This document shows, piece by piece, positions 8,541 through 17,759 of a stretch of DNA of 64,000 nt. Every line of letters starts with the position of its first letter. The stretch's first letter is position 1. Made by a program: the position numbers and the translations under genes. The DNA comes from UBA1672 sp051967755. GTDB taxonomy: Bacteria; Pseudomonadota; Alphaproteobacteria; Micavibrionales; Micavibrionaceae. The notes below the pieces were generated by a model. The model was not told the origin of the DNA. It saw only the letters and a list, made by a program, of their open reading frames with translations, and made no database searches. The stretch covers positions 372,001 to 436,000 of the forward strand of contig JBQDYD010000001.1 of assembly GCA_051967755.1 (NCBI GenBank), in the 5' to 3' direction.

Positions 8541-9818
8541 TTAAATGTCCTCTTCGGTTTCTTCAACGTTCTGAGTAAAGAATACACCGATAGGGGTTCC
8601 TGCTTCGATGACGATTTTGACTTCTACATCACCAATCTCGTCGAGGATTGAAGAGATTTCATCAGCAGCTTCTTCCACACCAGTCGCAACTTCTTGTTCG
8701 TCGGTGGTTGGATTTTCTGCTGTTGTGACAGTTTCTCCTCTAACTGTAACAGATGTACGGCCGGATTCTGCAATCGCAGAGGCGTAACCTGATACAAATT
8801 CTGCAGCAGCAGGGAAGATAACGCGCTTGAGGTATCTGTGGTCAATGTCTGTGCGTAGCGCAGCCAAGCCAGAGTCCGGATCTAGCATATATGCTTCGAC
8901 ATCGTATTGCTTACCTTCTTCATTAACGGCCATTTCGAAAGAAATACCCAGCATTTCAACGCCGTCTAATACTTCGAACTCACCAAGAAGTTTCCATCCT
9001 TTAAGGGGGCCGCTAACCATTTGTGCCAAAACTGTAAACGGCACGTCTGAGTTTGCCTCCAAAAGCATTTGTCCGTAAACAATTTTACCTGCAGGAATGA
9101 TAATTTCAACATTCTCGACTTCTTCAAAGCCGGTTGACAAAGAACCTTCTCCACCGCCGGTTGATCCGCCGCCAGAGCCGCTTGATCCTGCCGCAGAACC
9201 ATCTTCCTGTTTGTAATCAATAAGGGTTTTAACGGTAAATGTTTTTGCCTGATTTGTTGTCGTTAAAACAGATTCCATTTGCTGAGCCATAGATTCGGCC
9301 AAGGCTGTAATCGCTTCACTTTGTTGTTCAGCATCCAAAACTGTTACAGGCTCAGGATCGCTCTCACGACTTTGCATTTGACGCTCAACACGCTCTTCTT
9401 GCAATAATCTCCATCTGTGTAGCGGATCTTCTGTTTCCTCTTCAATTTCAGGAACCTCAAGGCGTGTGTCAGGTGTTTCAATAGGAACAGGAATCGCACT
9501 TCCGCCCGTGGCGATAGCTTCATCTAAGTCAGCTTCGTTTTGTTGCTCAACAGCCTCAACATAAGCAGGAGATACTTCTTCATCTGTACCGGGGGCGGAT
9601 GTAACTTGCGATCCGACAGGCATCATAGAAATGTTGTCTTCTTCTTCCGTACCGCTGAAAAATACAGCCACAAAACCGATTACGGCGATCGCACCAACTA
9701 CGATACCAATTTTCGCTACCGGGCTTTGTCTGATTGTATCACCAAGGCCGGATTTTTGAGCAAATTCATCGAAGCCGTCTTCAGCACCGATAATTTCTTC
9801 ATCTAAATCATCATTCAT
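8541..9818 (-). CDS. dotG: T4BSS core protein DotG/IcmE (VirB10-like)
   Basis: Central channel protein of the type IVB core complex, spanning from the inner membrane toward the outer-membrane ring. The 425 residues comprise an acidic cytoplasmic N-terminus, one membrane segment at about 36-55 (IGIVVGAIAVIGFVAVFF), a periplasmic linker with a Gly/Ser stretch, and a C-terminal VirB10/TrbI-like domain from about residue 220 (VEIIIPAGKIVYGQMLLEA onward). It lacks the long pentapeptide-repeat region that makes Legionella DotG about 1048 residues, and is close in size to the plasmid R64 homologue TraO. The start codon overlaps the dotH stop by 8 bp, so the two are translationally coupled. Confidence 0.93.
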   Translation of the reverse strand: MNDDLDEEIIGAEDGFDEFAQKSGLGDTIRQSPVAKIGIVVGAIAVIGFVAVFFSGTEEEDNISMMPVGSQVTSAPGTDEEVSPAYVEAVEQQNEADLDEAIATGGSAIPVPIETPDTRLEVPEIEEETEDPLHRWRLLQEERVERQMQSRESDPEPVTVLDAEQQSEAITALAESMAQQMESVLTTTNQAKTFTVKTLIDYKQEDGSAAGSSGSGGGSTGGGEGSLSTGFEEVENVEIIIPAGKIVYGQMLLEANSDVPFTVLAQMVSGPLKGWKLLGEFEVLDGVEMLGISFEMAVNEEGKQYDVEAYMLDPDSGLAALRTDIDHRYLKRVIFPAAAEFVSGYASAIAESGRTSVTVRGETVTTAENPTTDEQEVATGVEEAADEISSILDEIGDVEVKIVIEAGTPIGVFFTQNVEETEEDI

Positions 9819-10848
9819 CTAACATATCCTCACGCGCTGTTAGACGGGCACGCACCATGCGCCCCCTGTCAGAAAGTAAAATCACAGGTGTTTCTTCCAA
9901 GGCATAAATTTTTGTGCCATCGGCAGATGTCACCGAACTGTCCCAACCAGGCGACAGTAGTGTCAGCGGCGTTCTTACATAAGTTAGACCGTTATATATG
10001 TACGCAGTTGTACGACCATCTACACCTGAAACCTCAAGAATTTCGGCATCTGAAGGAACCACACCACTTAGTGCAATCGACATATCAGGGTCACCTGAAG
10101 TCAGCGTTACACCAGGGTCAATAATTGGCGTGCTTGCGCCCGGACCTTTTTTGGGAACGATAGCATCCATGCGGTAGTGAACGGCGTCACGCCCGGTTTC
10201 GAATGTCATAATAACCGGCGCATTCAAACCCATAAGGCGCATGGAAATGTTACCATGTGCGAATTGTGACTCAGGGGAGATACGAACAATATGTGTTAAT
10301 TCTTTTACTGTTGATTCCTGAACATTAAAGTCACCAACCCAACTCATATCCTCAATAGGCCATGGCGCACCGGATGAATCCAGGATACTAAGTGTTGTTA
10401 CATAACCAAAAGCCAACTTAACAGTAAGTGGCGCCACACCGGGATCCAGAGAAATATTCTGTACAACAGACTCAGGACGTGGGTAGGGGTGAACCGGAAG
10501 TTGTGTTGATTCAACTGTTCTGTCGAAATGCTCTAACAATGTTCTGATTTCATCGGGCTTAAGCGGAAGAAGTGTCTTCAATGCTTGATCGAAGGCCTCC
10601 TTACGGAATGAATCTTCAAGCTCTTCGGTTGATTTTTCGAATTCGAAATCACCTTCATCAAAGCTAAAAGCGTTATCGTCAGCAGGCGATTGATCAGGTA
10701 AAGCATCCATTTCTGCCGACATGTCCGCGCCGTCTTGGGCATGAACTGTCATTACAGGAGCCACGGAGCATGCAAGAACCACACCCAGACTCAAAATACT
10801 TTTATTGAGAATCGAACTAATAGATTGAGAAAAATATTTGTAATGCAT
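9811..10848 (-). CDS. dotH: T4BSS outer-membrane complex protein DotH/IcmK
   Basis: DotH is part of the outer-membrane ring, where it assembles with DotC and DotD. The protein has 345 residues (Legionella about 361). It starts with a signal peptide of about 38 residues ending MTVHAQ, then an acidic stretch, a helical region (EAFDQALKTLLPLKPDEIRTL) and a beta-rich C-terminal half with LDPGVAPLTVKLAFGYVTTL and a DPGVTLTSGDP segment, all typical of the family. It lies between dotI and dotG as in Legionella and R64 and overlaps dotG by 8 bp. About 106 bp separate it from dotI; this gap contains no recognisable gene. Confidence 0.92.
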   Translation of the reverse strand: MHYKYFSQSISSILNKSILSLGVVLACSVAPVMTVHAQDGADMSAEMDALPDQSPADDNAFSFDEGDFEFEKSTEELEDSFRKEAFDQALKTLLPLKPDEIRTLLEHFDRTVESTQLPVHPYPRPESVVQNISLDPGVAPLTVKLAFGYVTTLSILDSSGAPWPIEDMSWVGDFNVQESTVKELTHIVRISPESQFAHGNISMRLMGLNAPVIMTFETGRDAVHYRMDAIVPKKGPGASTPIIDPGVTLTSGDPDMSIALSGVVPSDAEILEVSGVDGRTTAYIYNGLTYVRTPLTLLSPGWDSSVTSADGTKIYALEETPVILLSDRGRMVRARLTAREDMLDE

Positions 10849-10954
10849 GAATTTTTAAACCCAGATACTCTAAAAACGTTATAAACGATACATTGAATTT
10901 ATATAATTGTCACGCATTATCAACACAATAGCGAAAAAAAGTTACTTTCCTTTA

Positions 10955-11638
10955 TTAACGAGCCATAGCGATCCATTGCTCTATCCCAACGCCATTGGAG
11001 CTTTCAAGGCGAGGCACACGAACAACAATTACCGTTACCAGCAGTCCCGTATTAGATGTTTTTGCACCTGATCTGTATGTCAAAACAAGTGGGATTTCGA
11101 CCACCCACTGATATCGACCGGCCACTAAACCCTCTGATTGTAAAATGGGTGCGCCCTTCGGTGCAGCGGTGATCATTTGTTGGTTCACCTCGACCATCTC
11201 AATGATCCTGGATCGTTGCAGCGCTTGCGTAAAGCTCTCCCAGCCACGTTTGGTAAAGTTACGCGAAGATTCCTGCAATCTGCGTCTGTAGTCATTAAAG
11301 CTGAAGGTCATAACCTCTGTTGTTGCTTGCGCCACCCAGGACATCAATGCAGGCGTAGAAAGGTTTGGCTGGCCAAGCGGCACCATGGGGATCAGGCGCC
11401 CGTCTTCCGTTGTTGCAAAATAGAAGTGCTGGGGCTGGTTAACTTTCACAACGTAGTACATACAGCCGATCAAGCCCAGAATAACCACACTTTGTATAAG
11501 TGTCATTTTAAGAAGGCTTCGATACCCGTCACGGTAGAACTCATTACGGATCACGACAGTGCCGAGACCGGAACTTACGTCCTTATCCATTTTGATTTCA
11601 GGGCCCTTTTTTTCTTCAGCTTCTTTTTTCTTCAACAT
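10955..11638 (-). CDS. dotI: T4BSS inner-membrane protein DotI/IcmL
   Basis: DotI forms an inner-membrane assembly with a VirB8-like periplasmic domain. Its 227 residues resemble Legionella DotI (212) in length. A Lys/Glu-rich cytoplasmic start is followed by one membrane helix at about 45-63 (SVVILGLIGCMYYVVKV) and a periplasmic domain. That domain carries PLGQPNLSTPALMSWVAQAT and FNDYRRRLQESSRNFT, both characteristic of IcmL. It is the first gene of block 1. The start at 11638 has only a weak CAGG as ribosome binding site; an internal ATG (MDKDVSS) is possible. Upstream is the 321-bp divergent region shared with the tandem paralogue array. Confidence 0.92.
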   Translation of the reverse strand: MLKKKEAEEKKGPEIKMDKDVSSGLGTVVIRNEFYRDGYRSLLKMTLIQSVVILGLIGCMYYVVKVNQPQHFYFATTEDGRLIPMVPLGQPNLSTPALMSWVAQATTEVMTFSFNDYRRRLQESSRNFTKRGWESFTQALQRSRIIEMVEVNQQMITAAPKGAPILQSEGLVAGRYQWVVEIPLVLTYRSGAKTSNTGLLVTVIVVRVPRLESSNGVGIEQWIAMAR

Positions 11639-11959
11639 GTGATATTAAAACCTGTGCTTTTTGATATTATTCAAACTAATAAATAGTGGATTTACTTGAG
11701 TTTAGATTTTTCTGTTTTTTTATAATCTGTCAACTCCAATATTCGGGTATCATCTATTGTGTCGTAAAAAACTCTTTCGTACAATAATTGAATAAAGATA
11801 ATTTTCTAATTTTTCGTAAATATTACATGCCTTTTTTATTTGTGGTGTGATAAAGTGATAGGACTCATGTCTCAAAGGTGACTTTGGTTTGAAATTAATT
11901 GAAAAAAATTTTAAAATAATGCAGCATGAGTAAGTGAATTTACCGATCAAGAGTTTTTA
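11639..11959. other. AT-rich divergent intergenic region
   Basis: This 321-bp gap separates two divergent operons, the T4BSS block 1 (minus) and the five-paralogue array (plus). It is clearly richer in A+T than the genes and should hold both promoters. I could not assign a -35/-10 pair with confidence. A 66-codon minus-strand open frame at 11750-11950 has no convincing ribosome binding site or protein-like composition and I do not call it. No tRNA, terminator or repeat is evident. Confidence 0.6.
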
Positions 11960-13498
11960 ATGATAAGCGCAACGCCTGCAAAAAATTCCATATTCTATTC
12001 AAGAATTCTGCTTGGAGTGTTTGTGTTTGCCTTGTGCATTTCCCCTTCAATTCCAATGATTTCAACGGGTACGGCAGAGGCTTGCTGTACGTCTTGTGCG
12101 GATAATGACTGTGATCAGGCTGTCGATTTTATCAATCAGGCTCACGAAGATTTGCGTGATAACACCATGCAGGAATTTGATGACGATCTTGAGGCCTTTC
12201 AAGATTGGTTGATTGAGGTCATGCTTGAAACTGAATTTGTTCAGGCGATGGCCGATATGTCTACGCAAATGGGCGCAGTTGCCATGCAGTATACGCAAAT
12301 TGTGGGTGCGTTCTTGGATGCGCAGGTGCAGTTGGATACGCAACGTTTGTTGAGAGAGCTTCAATTTGAAGCGCATAAAGATTATCAGCCTAGTGAGACT
12401 TTCTGTTATTTCGGAACGAACGTACGCAGTTTGGCTGCTACGGAAAATAAGGGGCGTTTTAATGCTCTTGCTTTGTCTCAGATGTCACTGGCGCGCCAGT
12501 TGGGTACAGTAAACACTGCGGGCAGTCGCGATGTGTTTAATGATTATAAGGCGCGTTGGGATCAGTTCGTTGATACGTATTGTGATCCGTTGGACAATAA
12601 CTTTCAAAATCAGGTCAGTGCGGGTATGCCGCTTTCCGGTATGGGGGGTTCTGATCCCAGAACGGGTTTGATTTTGGCATGTGACCGTAACGGTAGTGCG
12701 TCTGGTACAGATATCGGCGCCGAAGATTTTAACCGATTTAACAGAGACATTAACTATACACGCCTGATTGAAAAGCCGAGAACGCTTGATATTGATTTAA
12801 CCGATACGACGTTGAATGTGACCACTGAGCCTGTCGACGCACTTTATACCGGCCCGATCTTACAGCCGGGGGTGGAAGAAGACATTATTGCGATGTCGAA
12901 AAACCTTTATGGAAGTCGCGTTCTGTCTCGTGAGCTTTCAAATGCATCCTTTAGCAAGGATACAGTTGAGAAACTTTATTTAGCGCTACGCTCTGTTGCG
13001 GCAAAGCGTAGTGTTGCACAAGCCAGCTTCAATGCGATTGTTGCGATTAAGTCATCGGGGACTACAGATGGTATGACCGGCACCACGACCAAGCCGACAG
13101 TCGATAACCCCGCCCAGCCTGTGGTATTGGAAGCGCAGCAGACGAGACGTTTTCTTGCTGCGATTATGACGCAACTTTTACCGGCTGACCCTGCGGCGAC
13201 TGCAAGTAATATTTTTGATTTAATCGGATACAGCCCGAGTTATTATGCGCAATTGGAGATTTTGGCGAAAAGAATGTACCAAAATCCTGATTTTTATGCG
13301 CAGCTTTATGATTCTCCTGCAAACGTAACGCGTAAAAAGGTTGCGATGAAGGCGATTGAATTAATGATTGATCGTGAAATGTATGAAAGCCAGCTTCGTC
13401 GCGAGATGAGTATTTCTGTTCTTTTATCCAGTAAGTTGCGCGCAACACACAGATCTGCGAACAGAGGCGTTAGTGAAGCCGTTGGGCGTGAAGAATAA
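11960..13498 (+). CDS. Exported tandem-family protein, copy 1
   Basis: No function recognised. 512 residues. The signal peptide (hydrophobic core about 15-30) ends near GTAEA; cysteines 42, 43, 46 and 51 follow at once. An acidic helical stretch leads to the family core: LDTQRLLRELQFEAHKDYQ near 115-135, then FCYFGT, TYCDP and ACDRNG carrying the three family cysteines. INYTRLIEKPRTLDIDL and EEDIIAMSKNLYG follow. A Thr/Pro-rich insertion (TTDGMTGTTTKPT) precedes the C-terminal block YSPSYYAQLEILAKRMYQNP. Predicted to be periplasmic or surface-exposed. First gene of its operon, divergent from dotI. The start ATG has AAGAG seven bases upstream. Confidence 0.85.
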   Translation: MISATPAKNSIFYSRILLGVFVFALCISPSIPMISTGTAEACCTSCADNDCDQAVDFINQAHEDLRDNTMQEFDDDLEAFQDWLIEVMLETEFVQAMADMSTQMGAVAMQYTQIVGAFLDAQVQLDTQRLLRELQFEAHKDYQPSETFCYFGTNVRSLAATENKGRFNALALSQMSLARQLGTVNTAGSRDVFNDYKARWDQFVDTYCDPLDNNFQNQVSAGMPLSGMGGSDPRTGLILACDRNGSASGTDIGAEDFNRFNRDINYTRLIEKPRTLDIDLTDTTLNVTTEPVDALYTGPILQPGVEEDIIAMSKNLYGSRVLSRELSNASFSKDTVEKLYLALRSVAAKRSVAQASFNAIVAIKSSGTTDGMTGTTTKPTVDNPAQPVVLEAQQTRRFLAAIMTQLLPADPAATASNIFDLIGYSPSYYAQLEILAKRMYQNPDFYAQLYDSPANVTRKKVAMKAIELMIDREMYESQLRREMSISVLLSSKLRATHRSANRGVSEAVGREE

Positions 13499-13526
13499 TC
13501 AAATGATGAGAAGAGTATAAGAATAG

Positions 13527-14963
13527 ATGTTTTTTAAAAATAAAAACGAAAGCGCAGAGAAGAAGGGGGTCTATAGAAAGGCTCGTACCTTTATTATTGT
13601 CGCTCTCGTGCTCTCTATTCTGTCCGGCTCTGTATTGACAGCGCGTCAAAAACAAGCTGAGGCTTTTAGTTTCTGTACAAAATGTGTTTTATGTATCCCC
13701 GGTGACACGTTGATCACTATTTTTGTTTTGAACATATTGCAGGAGTTTTGGGATGGCGTCATTGAAGATGACATCGAAGAGCTTTTGAATATGGAAGAAA
13801 ACTGGATCGTTGAAGATTTCTTCGAAGATTTCTGGGTGCGCGCTTTGGCTGAGTTGACGGAATTCTTGGGCGCGTTTGGTATGTATCAGGTAGAGATGGT
13901 AGGTGCGTTTTTTGATGCGAAGAACCAGCTTGAAACATCGCGGTTGTTCTTTGAGCTTCATGCAGAAGCGCATCGCGATTATCACCCAAGCGAAGATTTC
14001 TGTTATTTCGGTACAAACGCAAGAAGCTTGGCATCATCCGAAGCGCTTTCTCAGACAAATTTGATCGGTTTGTCTCAACGTGCAATCCAACGCCAGTTGG
14101 GTTCTAAAGACATGGCATCTGCAAAAAGTATCGCCTCTGATAAGGACGCACGTTGGAGACAGTTTGTCGATACGTATTGTGATCCGAAGGATAATGGTTG
14201 GGATTCTATAGGCGGCGGCCTGGAGCCTGCATGTGACCGTGACGGTCCGGGCGGCGCGTCGCAATATGGTGCGGTAGATACACGTCGTATTAATATGGAT
14301 ATTGATTATACGCGCCTTATTGAAAATAACAGAACACTGGATTTGAACTTTTCTTATCCACCACCACCACCAACGCCGACTGCGGCTGTGTTGAATTTGA
14401 CAGATGATGAGGAAGATGTATTGGCCATGTCATCGAACCTGTTCGGTAGCAGTATTCCGGATCGTACATTGACATATAATTATATGGAAAGTTACCCGGC
14501 TCTTCGTAATTTACACATGGATGTCCGTAGTGTTGTTGCAAAGCGTGATGTGGCAATGAACAGCTTTAACACAATCGTTGCAATGAAAAGTGCAGGCACA
14601 AGCGGTGCCACGACAGGCGCAGAAACCGGATCGTTTATGGGGGCGATATTTAAAGATTTAATGCCGGGTGCAACCGATCCTGAGATTTTTGAAATGTTAG
14701 GCGAAAACCCAAGTTATTACGCGCAGTTGGAAGTGCTGGCTAAGCAAATTTATCTTAACCCTGATTTCTATGCGAATCTGTATGACACGCCCGCCAACGT
14801 GCAGCGTAAGAGTGTTGCAATGAAGGCGATTAACTTGATGTTAGACCGCGCATTATTCGAAAGTGAATTGCGCCAAGAAATGATGTTATCTGTTATGCTT
14901 TCAAGTGAATTGAACGCAAGATACAGATCCGTTACCAAAGAAATGTACGATACGAAACGATAA
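13527..14963 (+). CDS. Exported tandem-family protein, copy 2
   Basis: Second member, 478 residues, no known function. A basic N-terminus and hydrophobic signal segment (about 21-40) end near KQAEA. Cysteines 50, 53 and 56 come next, then a second hydrophobic run (TLITIFVLNILQEFW) that could be a membrane-associated helix. Glu/Asp-rich sequence EDDIEELLNMEENW follows. The core resembles copy 1 most closely: LETSRLFFELHAEAHRDYH, FCYFGTNARSLASSE, RQFVDTYCDPKDN, ACDRDG. A proline run (YPPPPPTPT) sits in the middle. The C-terminal block is NPSYYAQLEVLAKQIYLNP. It begins 28 bp after copy 1. Confidence 0.85.
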   Translation: MFFKNKNESAEKKGVYRKARTFIIVALVLSILSGSVLTARQKQAEAFSFCTKCVLCIPGDTLITIFVLNILQEFWDGVIEDDIEELLNMEENWIVEDFFEDFWVRALAELTEFLGAFGMYQVEMVGAFFDAKNQLETSRLFFELHAEAHRDYHPSEDFCYFGTNARSLASSEALSQTNLIGLSQRAIQRQLGSKDMASAKSIASDKDARWRQFVDTYCDPKDNGWDSIGGGLEPACDRDGPGGASQYGAVDTRRINMDIDYTRLIENNRTLDLNFSYPPPPPTPTAAVLNLTDDEEDVLAMSSNLFGSSIPDRTLTYNYMESYPALRNLHMDVRSVVAKRDVAMNSFNTIVAMKSAGTSGATTGAETGSFMGAIFKDLMPGATDPEIFEMLGENPSYYAQLEVLAKQIYLNPDFYANLYDTPANVQRKSVAMKAINLMLDRALFESELRQEMMLSVMLSSELNARYRSVTKEMYDTKR

Positions 14964-14980
14964 AGGACACCAGGCAATTA

Positions 14981-16381
14981 ATGTTTACTCTACGTGATAC
15001 ATTGCAGTTCGGCAGAAAACCCAAGGTTCTTGGGTTATGTCTTACGCTTGCTTTAGGGGCGTTTTTGTCCTTTACCCCGACCAAACAAACATGGGCTTGT
15101 GATACCTGTGATGGTGCGATTTCAAGCGCGGATGATGATATTTGGCAAGAGTCTCAGGATAACTTTGATCGCTATCTTGATCGTGAATTTAAACGTGTTG
15201 AAGCGTTTATCATTCAGGAAATGTGGGAACAAAGCATTCTGCCTGTAATGATGGAGGCGGCAAATCAGTTCACCGCCGTGGCTGTGCAGCAAGCCATGAT
15301 TATCGGTATGTTTATCGATGCCGAAGTGCAGTTGGACACGCAGCGTCTATTGCAAGAATTACGTGCGAAAGTACGTAAAGATTATCAGCCAAGTATCGGC
15401 ATGTGTGAATTTGGCTCCATGATGAAAAGCTTGGCATTAAGTGAAATGCGCGGTGAGACATTCTCTGTGATTTTCAGCCGCCGTTCTCAGGACAGACATT
15501 TGGGTAAAGGAGATTCAGCAGGTGCGTTTGGTAATGACCTGGATCATGCCAATCGTATTGCGCAGTTTAAAAGACTATTCTGTAATGAAAAAGACAGACG
15601 CGGCGCATTGGAAGATGTGTGTGATAACGAAGTATTCTGGGGCAACTCTTCTTTTGATCAGGCCGCGCGTTTACGCATGAACAAAGATGTCGATTATTTT
15701 GGTTTGGTTGATACGCCGTGGAATATGAAGATTGATTTCGGTAATCAGGAAATTCTGGACGCGACCGGTACGCCGCCGGTTCATAACGAAGATGAAGAAC
15801 ATCTCATGGCGCTATCCAGTAACTTGTTTGGTCATATGATTTTCCCGAGACCGCCTGCCAAGTTGTTGCAACACGATCCTGACCAAAGCACGAAATTGAT
15901 GCAGAGGCACTATATTGATATGCGTTCTATTCAGGCAAAACGTAGCGTTGCGGAAAATAGTTTATATGCGATTGCGGCATTAAAAACCGAAGCGCCTCTT
16001 ATCCCGGATATTGCGGGCGGATCAACTGATGTGCCGGTAAATTCCCGTTTATATATGGAGCATATCCTGACAGAGCTGGGTGTGCCGGCGACGGAAGCTT
16101 TGCAAATGCTTGGTGAAAATCCGAGTTATTACGCGCAGATGGAAATTTTGACGAAGAAAATTTATCAAAATCCTGATTTTTATACCAACCTATATGATAC
16201 GCCCGCCAACGTAGAGCGTAAGACCGTGGCGCTACAGGCGATTAAGCTGATACAAAAATTTGATATGCTGAAGAGTCACCTTCGCGGTGAGGCGACAGTA
16301 TCGGTTCTTCTGGAACTTGCGGTTGTGAACCTGCAAAATGAGATTGAAGACCAAATTCGTGGGATCGAAGTAACGGATTAA
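14981..16381 (+). CDS. Exported tandem-family protein, copy 3
   Basis: Third member, 466 residues, no known function. The signal peptide (about 14-33) ends near QTWA, with cysteines 40 and 43 in ACDTCDG. The acidic helical N-domain contains DNFDRYLDREFKRVEAFI. The core has LDTQRLLQELRAKVRKDYQ, MCEFGSMMKSLALSE, FCNEKD and VCDNE, so the three family cysteines are kept although their context differs from copies 1 and 2. MNKDVDYFGLVDTPWNMKIDF and HLMALSSNLFG follow, then the block NPSYYAQMEILTKKIYQNP. Copies 3 and 4 share the ILTKK wording and an IQKFDxLKSxLR tail, so they probably derive from a later duplication. Starts 17 bp after copy 2. Confidence 0.85.
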   Translation: MFTLRDTLQFGRKPKVLGLCLTLALGAFLSFTPTKQTWACDTCDGAISSADDDIWQESQDNFDRYLDREFKRVEAFIIQEMWEQSILPVMMEAANQFTAVAVQQAMIIGMFIDAEVQLDTQRLLQELRAKVRKDYQPSIGMCEFGSMMKSLALSEMRGETFSVIFSRRSQDRHLGKGDSAGAFGNDLDHANRIAQFKRLFCNEKDRRGALEDVCDNEVFWGNSSFDQAARLRMNKDVDYFGLVDTPWNMKIDFGNQEILDATGTPPVHNEDEEHLMALSSNLFGHMIFPRPPAKLLQHDPDQSTKLMQRHYIDMRSIQAKRSVAENSLYAIAALKTEAPLIPDIAGGSTDVPVNSRLYMEHILTELGVPATEALQMLGENPSYYAQMEILTKKIYQNPDFYTNLYDTPANVERKTVALQAIKLIQKFDMLKSHLRGEATVSVLLELAVVNLQNEIEDQIRGIEVTD

Positions 16382-16387
16382 TGTGGA

Positions 16388-17746
16388 ATGTTAAAACTAT
16401 TTAGTAAGACAGATAAATTCAGAATGCTTAAGACGGTAATGGTTGTTGCCATATTGTTTGTCGGCATGGCGTCTATTATTGCGCATAATCCGCAACCTGC
16501 ACAGGCTGTTTGTTGTGACGATTGCTGTACCTGTATCGTAGAAACAATCCCGACTGACTTTGTAAACTGGATCCAAACGGCATTGATCATCAATATCTAT
16601 ATATGGATCAATCTGTTGCTTCACCAATTAATCTGGTTTGACATCACATACTGGGAACAGCACATGTTGCCGACCTTTATGCATATGGGCACGCAATTTG
16701 CCTCGGTCGGAACATTTCAGGTGATGATTATCGGTAAATTTATTGATGCGAAAGAGCAGCTTGAAACACAGCGCTTGCTTCAGGAATTACATGCACGCGC
16801 GAATAAAAGATATCATCCCAGTATCGGCATGTGTGAATTTGGTACGCGCGTCTTAAGCTTATCCGCGACAGAGCGTAAAGGCGCGGCGAATGCATTGATC
16901 TTGAGCAAACGTTCCAGTGACAGGTTATTAGGTAATAAAGAGACGGGCGCGCTTGGTGGGCCGAAGGATGATGTGAAAATTCGTATGGCCACCTATCAGC
17001 GCGCATTCTGTGATCAGTTTGATAACGGAAGTAGTTTGAGTGCGTTGTGCCCGGGATTGAGCCCTCCACTCAGTGATGCAGAGAAAAACAGATTAAATCG
17101 TGACATTGATTATCAGCGTTCAATCGAAGACCCATGGACAATCGAATTTGATCTGACCGCCGGTGGTAACCCGTCTGAAAAAGACACTGAGGTTATTGCA
17201 ATGGCAAATAATCTTTATGGATATGACACGTTTGAGCGTGCTGACGTGGCTGCTTTGACAAACCGTCCTTCTGATCAGGTTAATAATGCGCAGCAAGCGT
17301 ATTTGGATATGAGAGCGGCGGCGGCCAAGACAAAAGTGGCGGAGAACAGCTTTAACGCGATTATGGCGATGAAGGGTGAGGGAACGGCAGGGTCTCGTGC
17401 GTTTATTGTTTCTTTCCTTGAAGAGCTGGGCATGCCGTCAGGTGAGATTGACCAGTTCCTGGGTACAAACCCGAGTTATTATGCGCAGATGGAAATTTTG
17501 ACGAAGAAAGCGTACCAGACACCGATTTTCTATACCAACCTTTATGACAAACCCGCAAACGTGGAGCGTAAGGGTGTGGCGATGCAGGCAATCGGGTTGA
17601 TTCAAAAGTTTGATTTGTTGAAGAGTTATTTGCGAACCGAAGCATCCCTTTCTGTTTTATTAGAGGTATCAGTAGAGCAGTTACAAAGGGAAGTAGAAGA
17701 CAATATTCGTGCCTTTAATACAGATGGCACGACATTGAAAGAGTAG
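16388..17746 (+). CDS. Exported tandem-family protein, copy 4
   Basis: Fourth member, 452 residues, the shortest, no known function. The signal peptide ends near PAQA at residue 40, followed by the densest cysteine cluster of the family, VCCDDCCTC (42, 43, 46, 47, 49). Next comes a strongly hydrophobic stretch (WIQTALIINIYIWINLLL) that may be a membrane helix. Core: LETQRLLQELHARANKRYH, MCEFGTRVLSLSATE, FCDQFDN, LCPGLS. Then LNRDIDYQRSIEDPWTIEFDL, VIAMANNLYGYD and the C-terminal NPSYYAQMEILTKKAYQTP block with LYDKPANVERKGVAM. It begins 6 bp after copy 3; the alternative start at M13 would shorten the signal sequence. Confidence 0.85.
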   Translation: MLKLFSKTDKFRMLKTVMVVAILFVGMASIIAHNPQPAQAVCCDDCCTCIVETIPTDFVNWIQTALIINIYIWINLLLHQLIWFDITYWEQHMLPTFMHMGTQFASVGTFQVMIIGKFIDAKEQLETQRLLQELHARANKRYHPSIGMCEFGTRVLSLSATERKGAANALILSKRSSDRLLGNKETGALGGPKDDVKIRMATYQRAFCDQFDNGSSLSALCPGLSPPLSDAEKNRLNRDIDYQRSIEDPWTIEFDLTAGGNPSEKDTEVIAMANNLYGYDTFERADVAALTNRPSDQVNNAQQAYLDMRAAAAKTKVAENSFNAIMAMKGEGTAGSRAFIVSFLEELGMPSGEIDQFLGTNPSYYAQMEILTKKAYQTPIFYTNLYDKPANVERKGVAMQAIGLIQKFDLLKSYLRTEASLSVLLEVSVEQLQREVEDNIRAFNTDGTTLKE

Positions 17747-17759
17747 TAAGGATATTATC

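Noticed and set aside
11750..11950. A 66-codon minus-strand frame in the divergent intergenic region
   Set aside because: AT-rich composition, no ribosome binding site and no recognisable pattern; more likely the promoter region.
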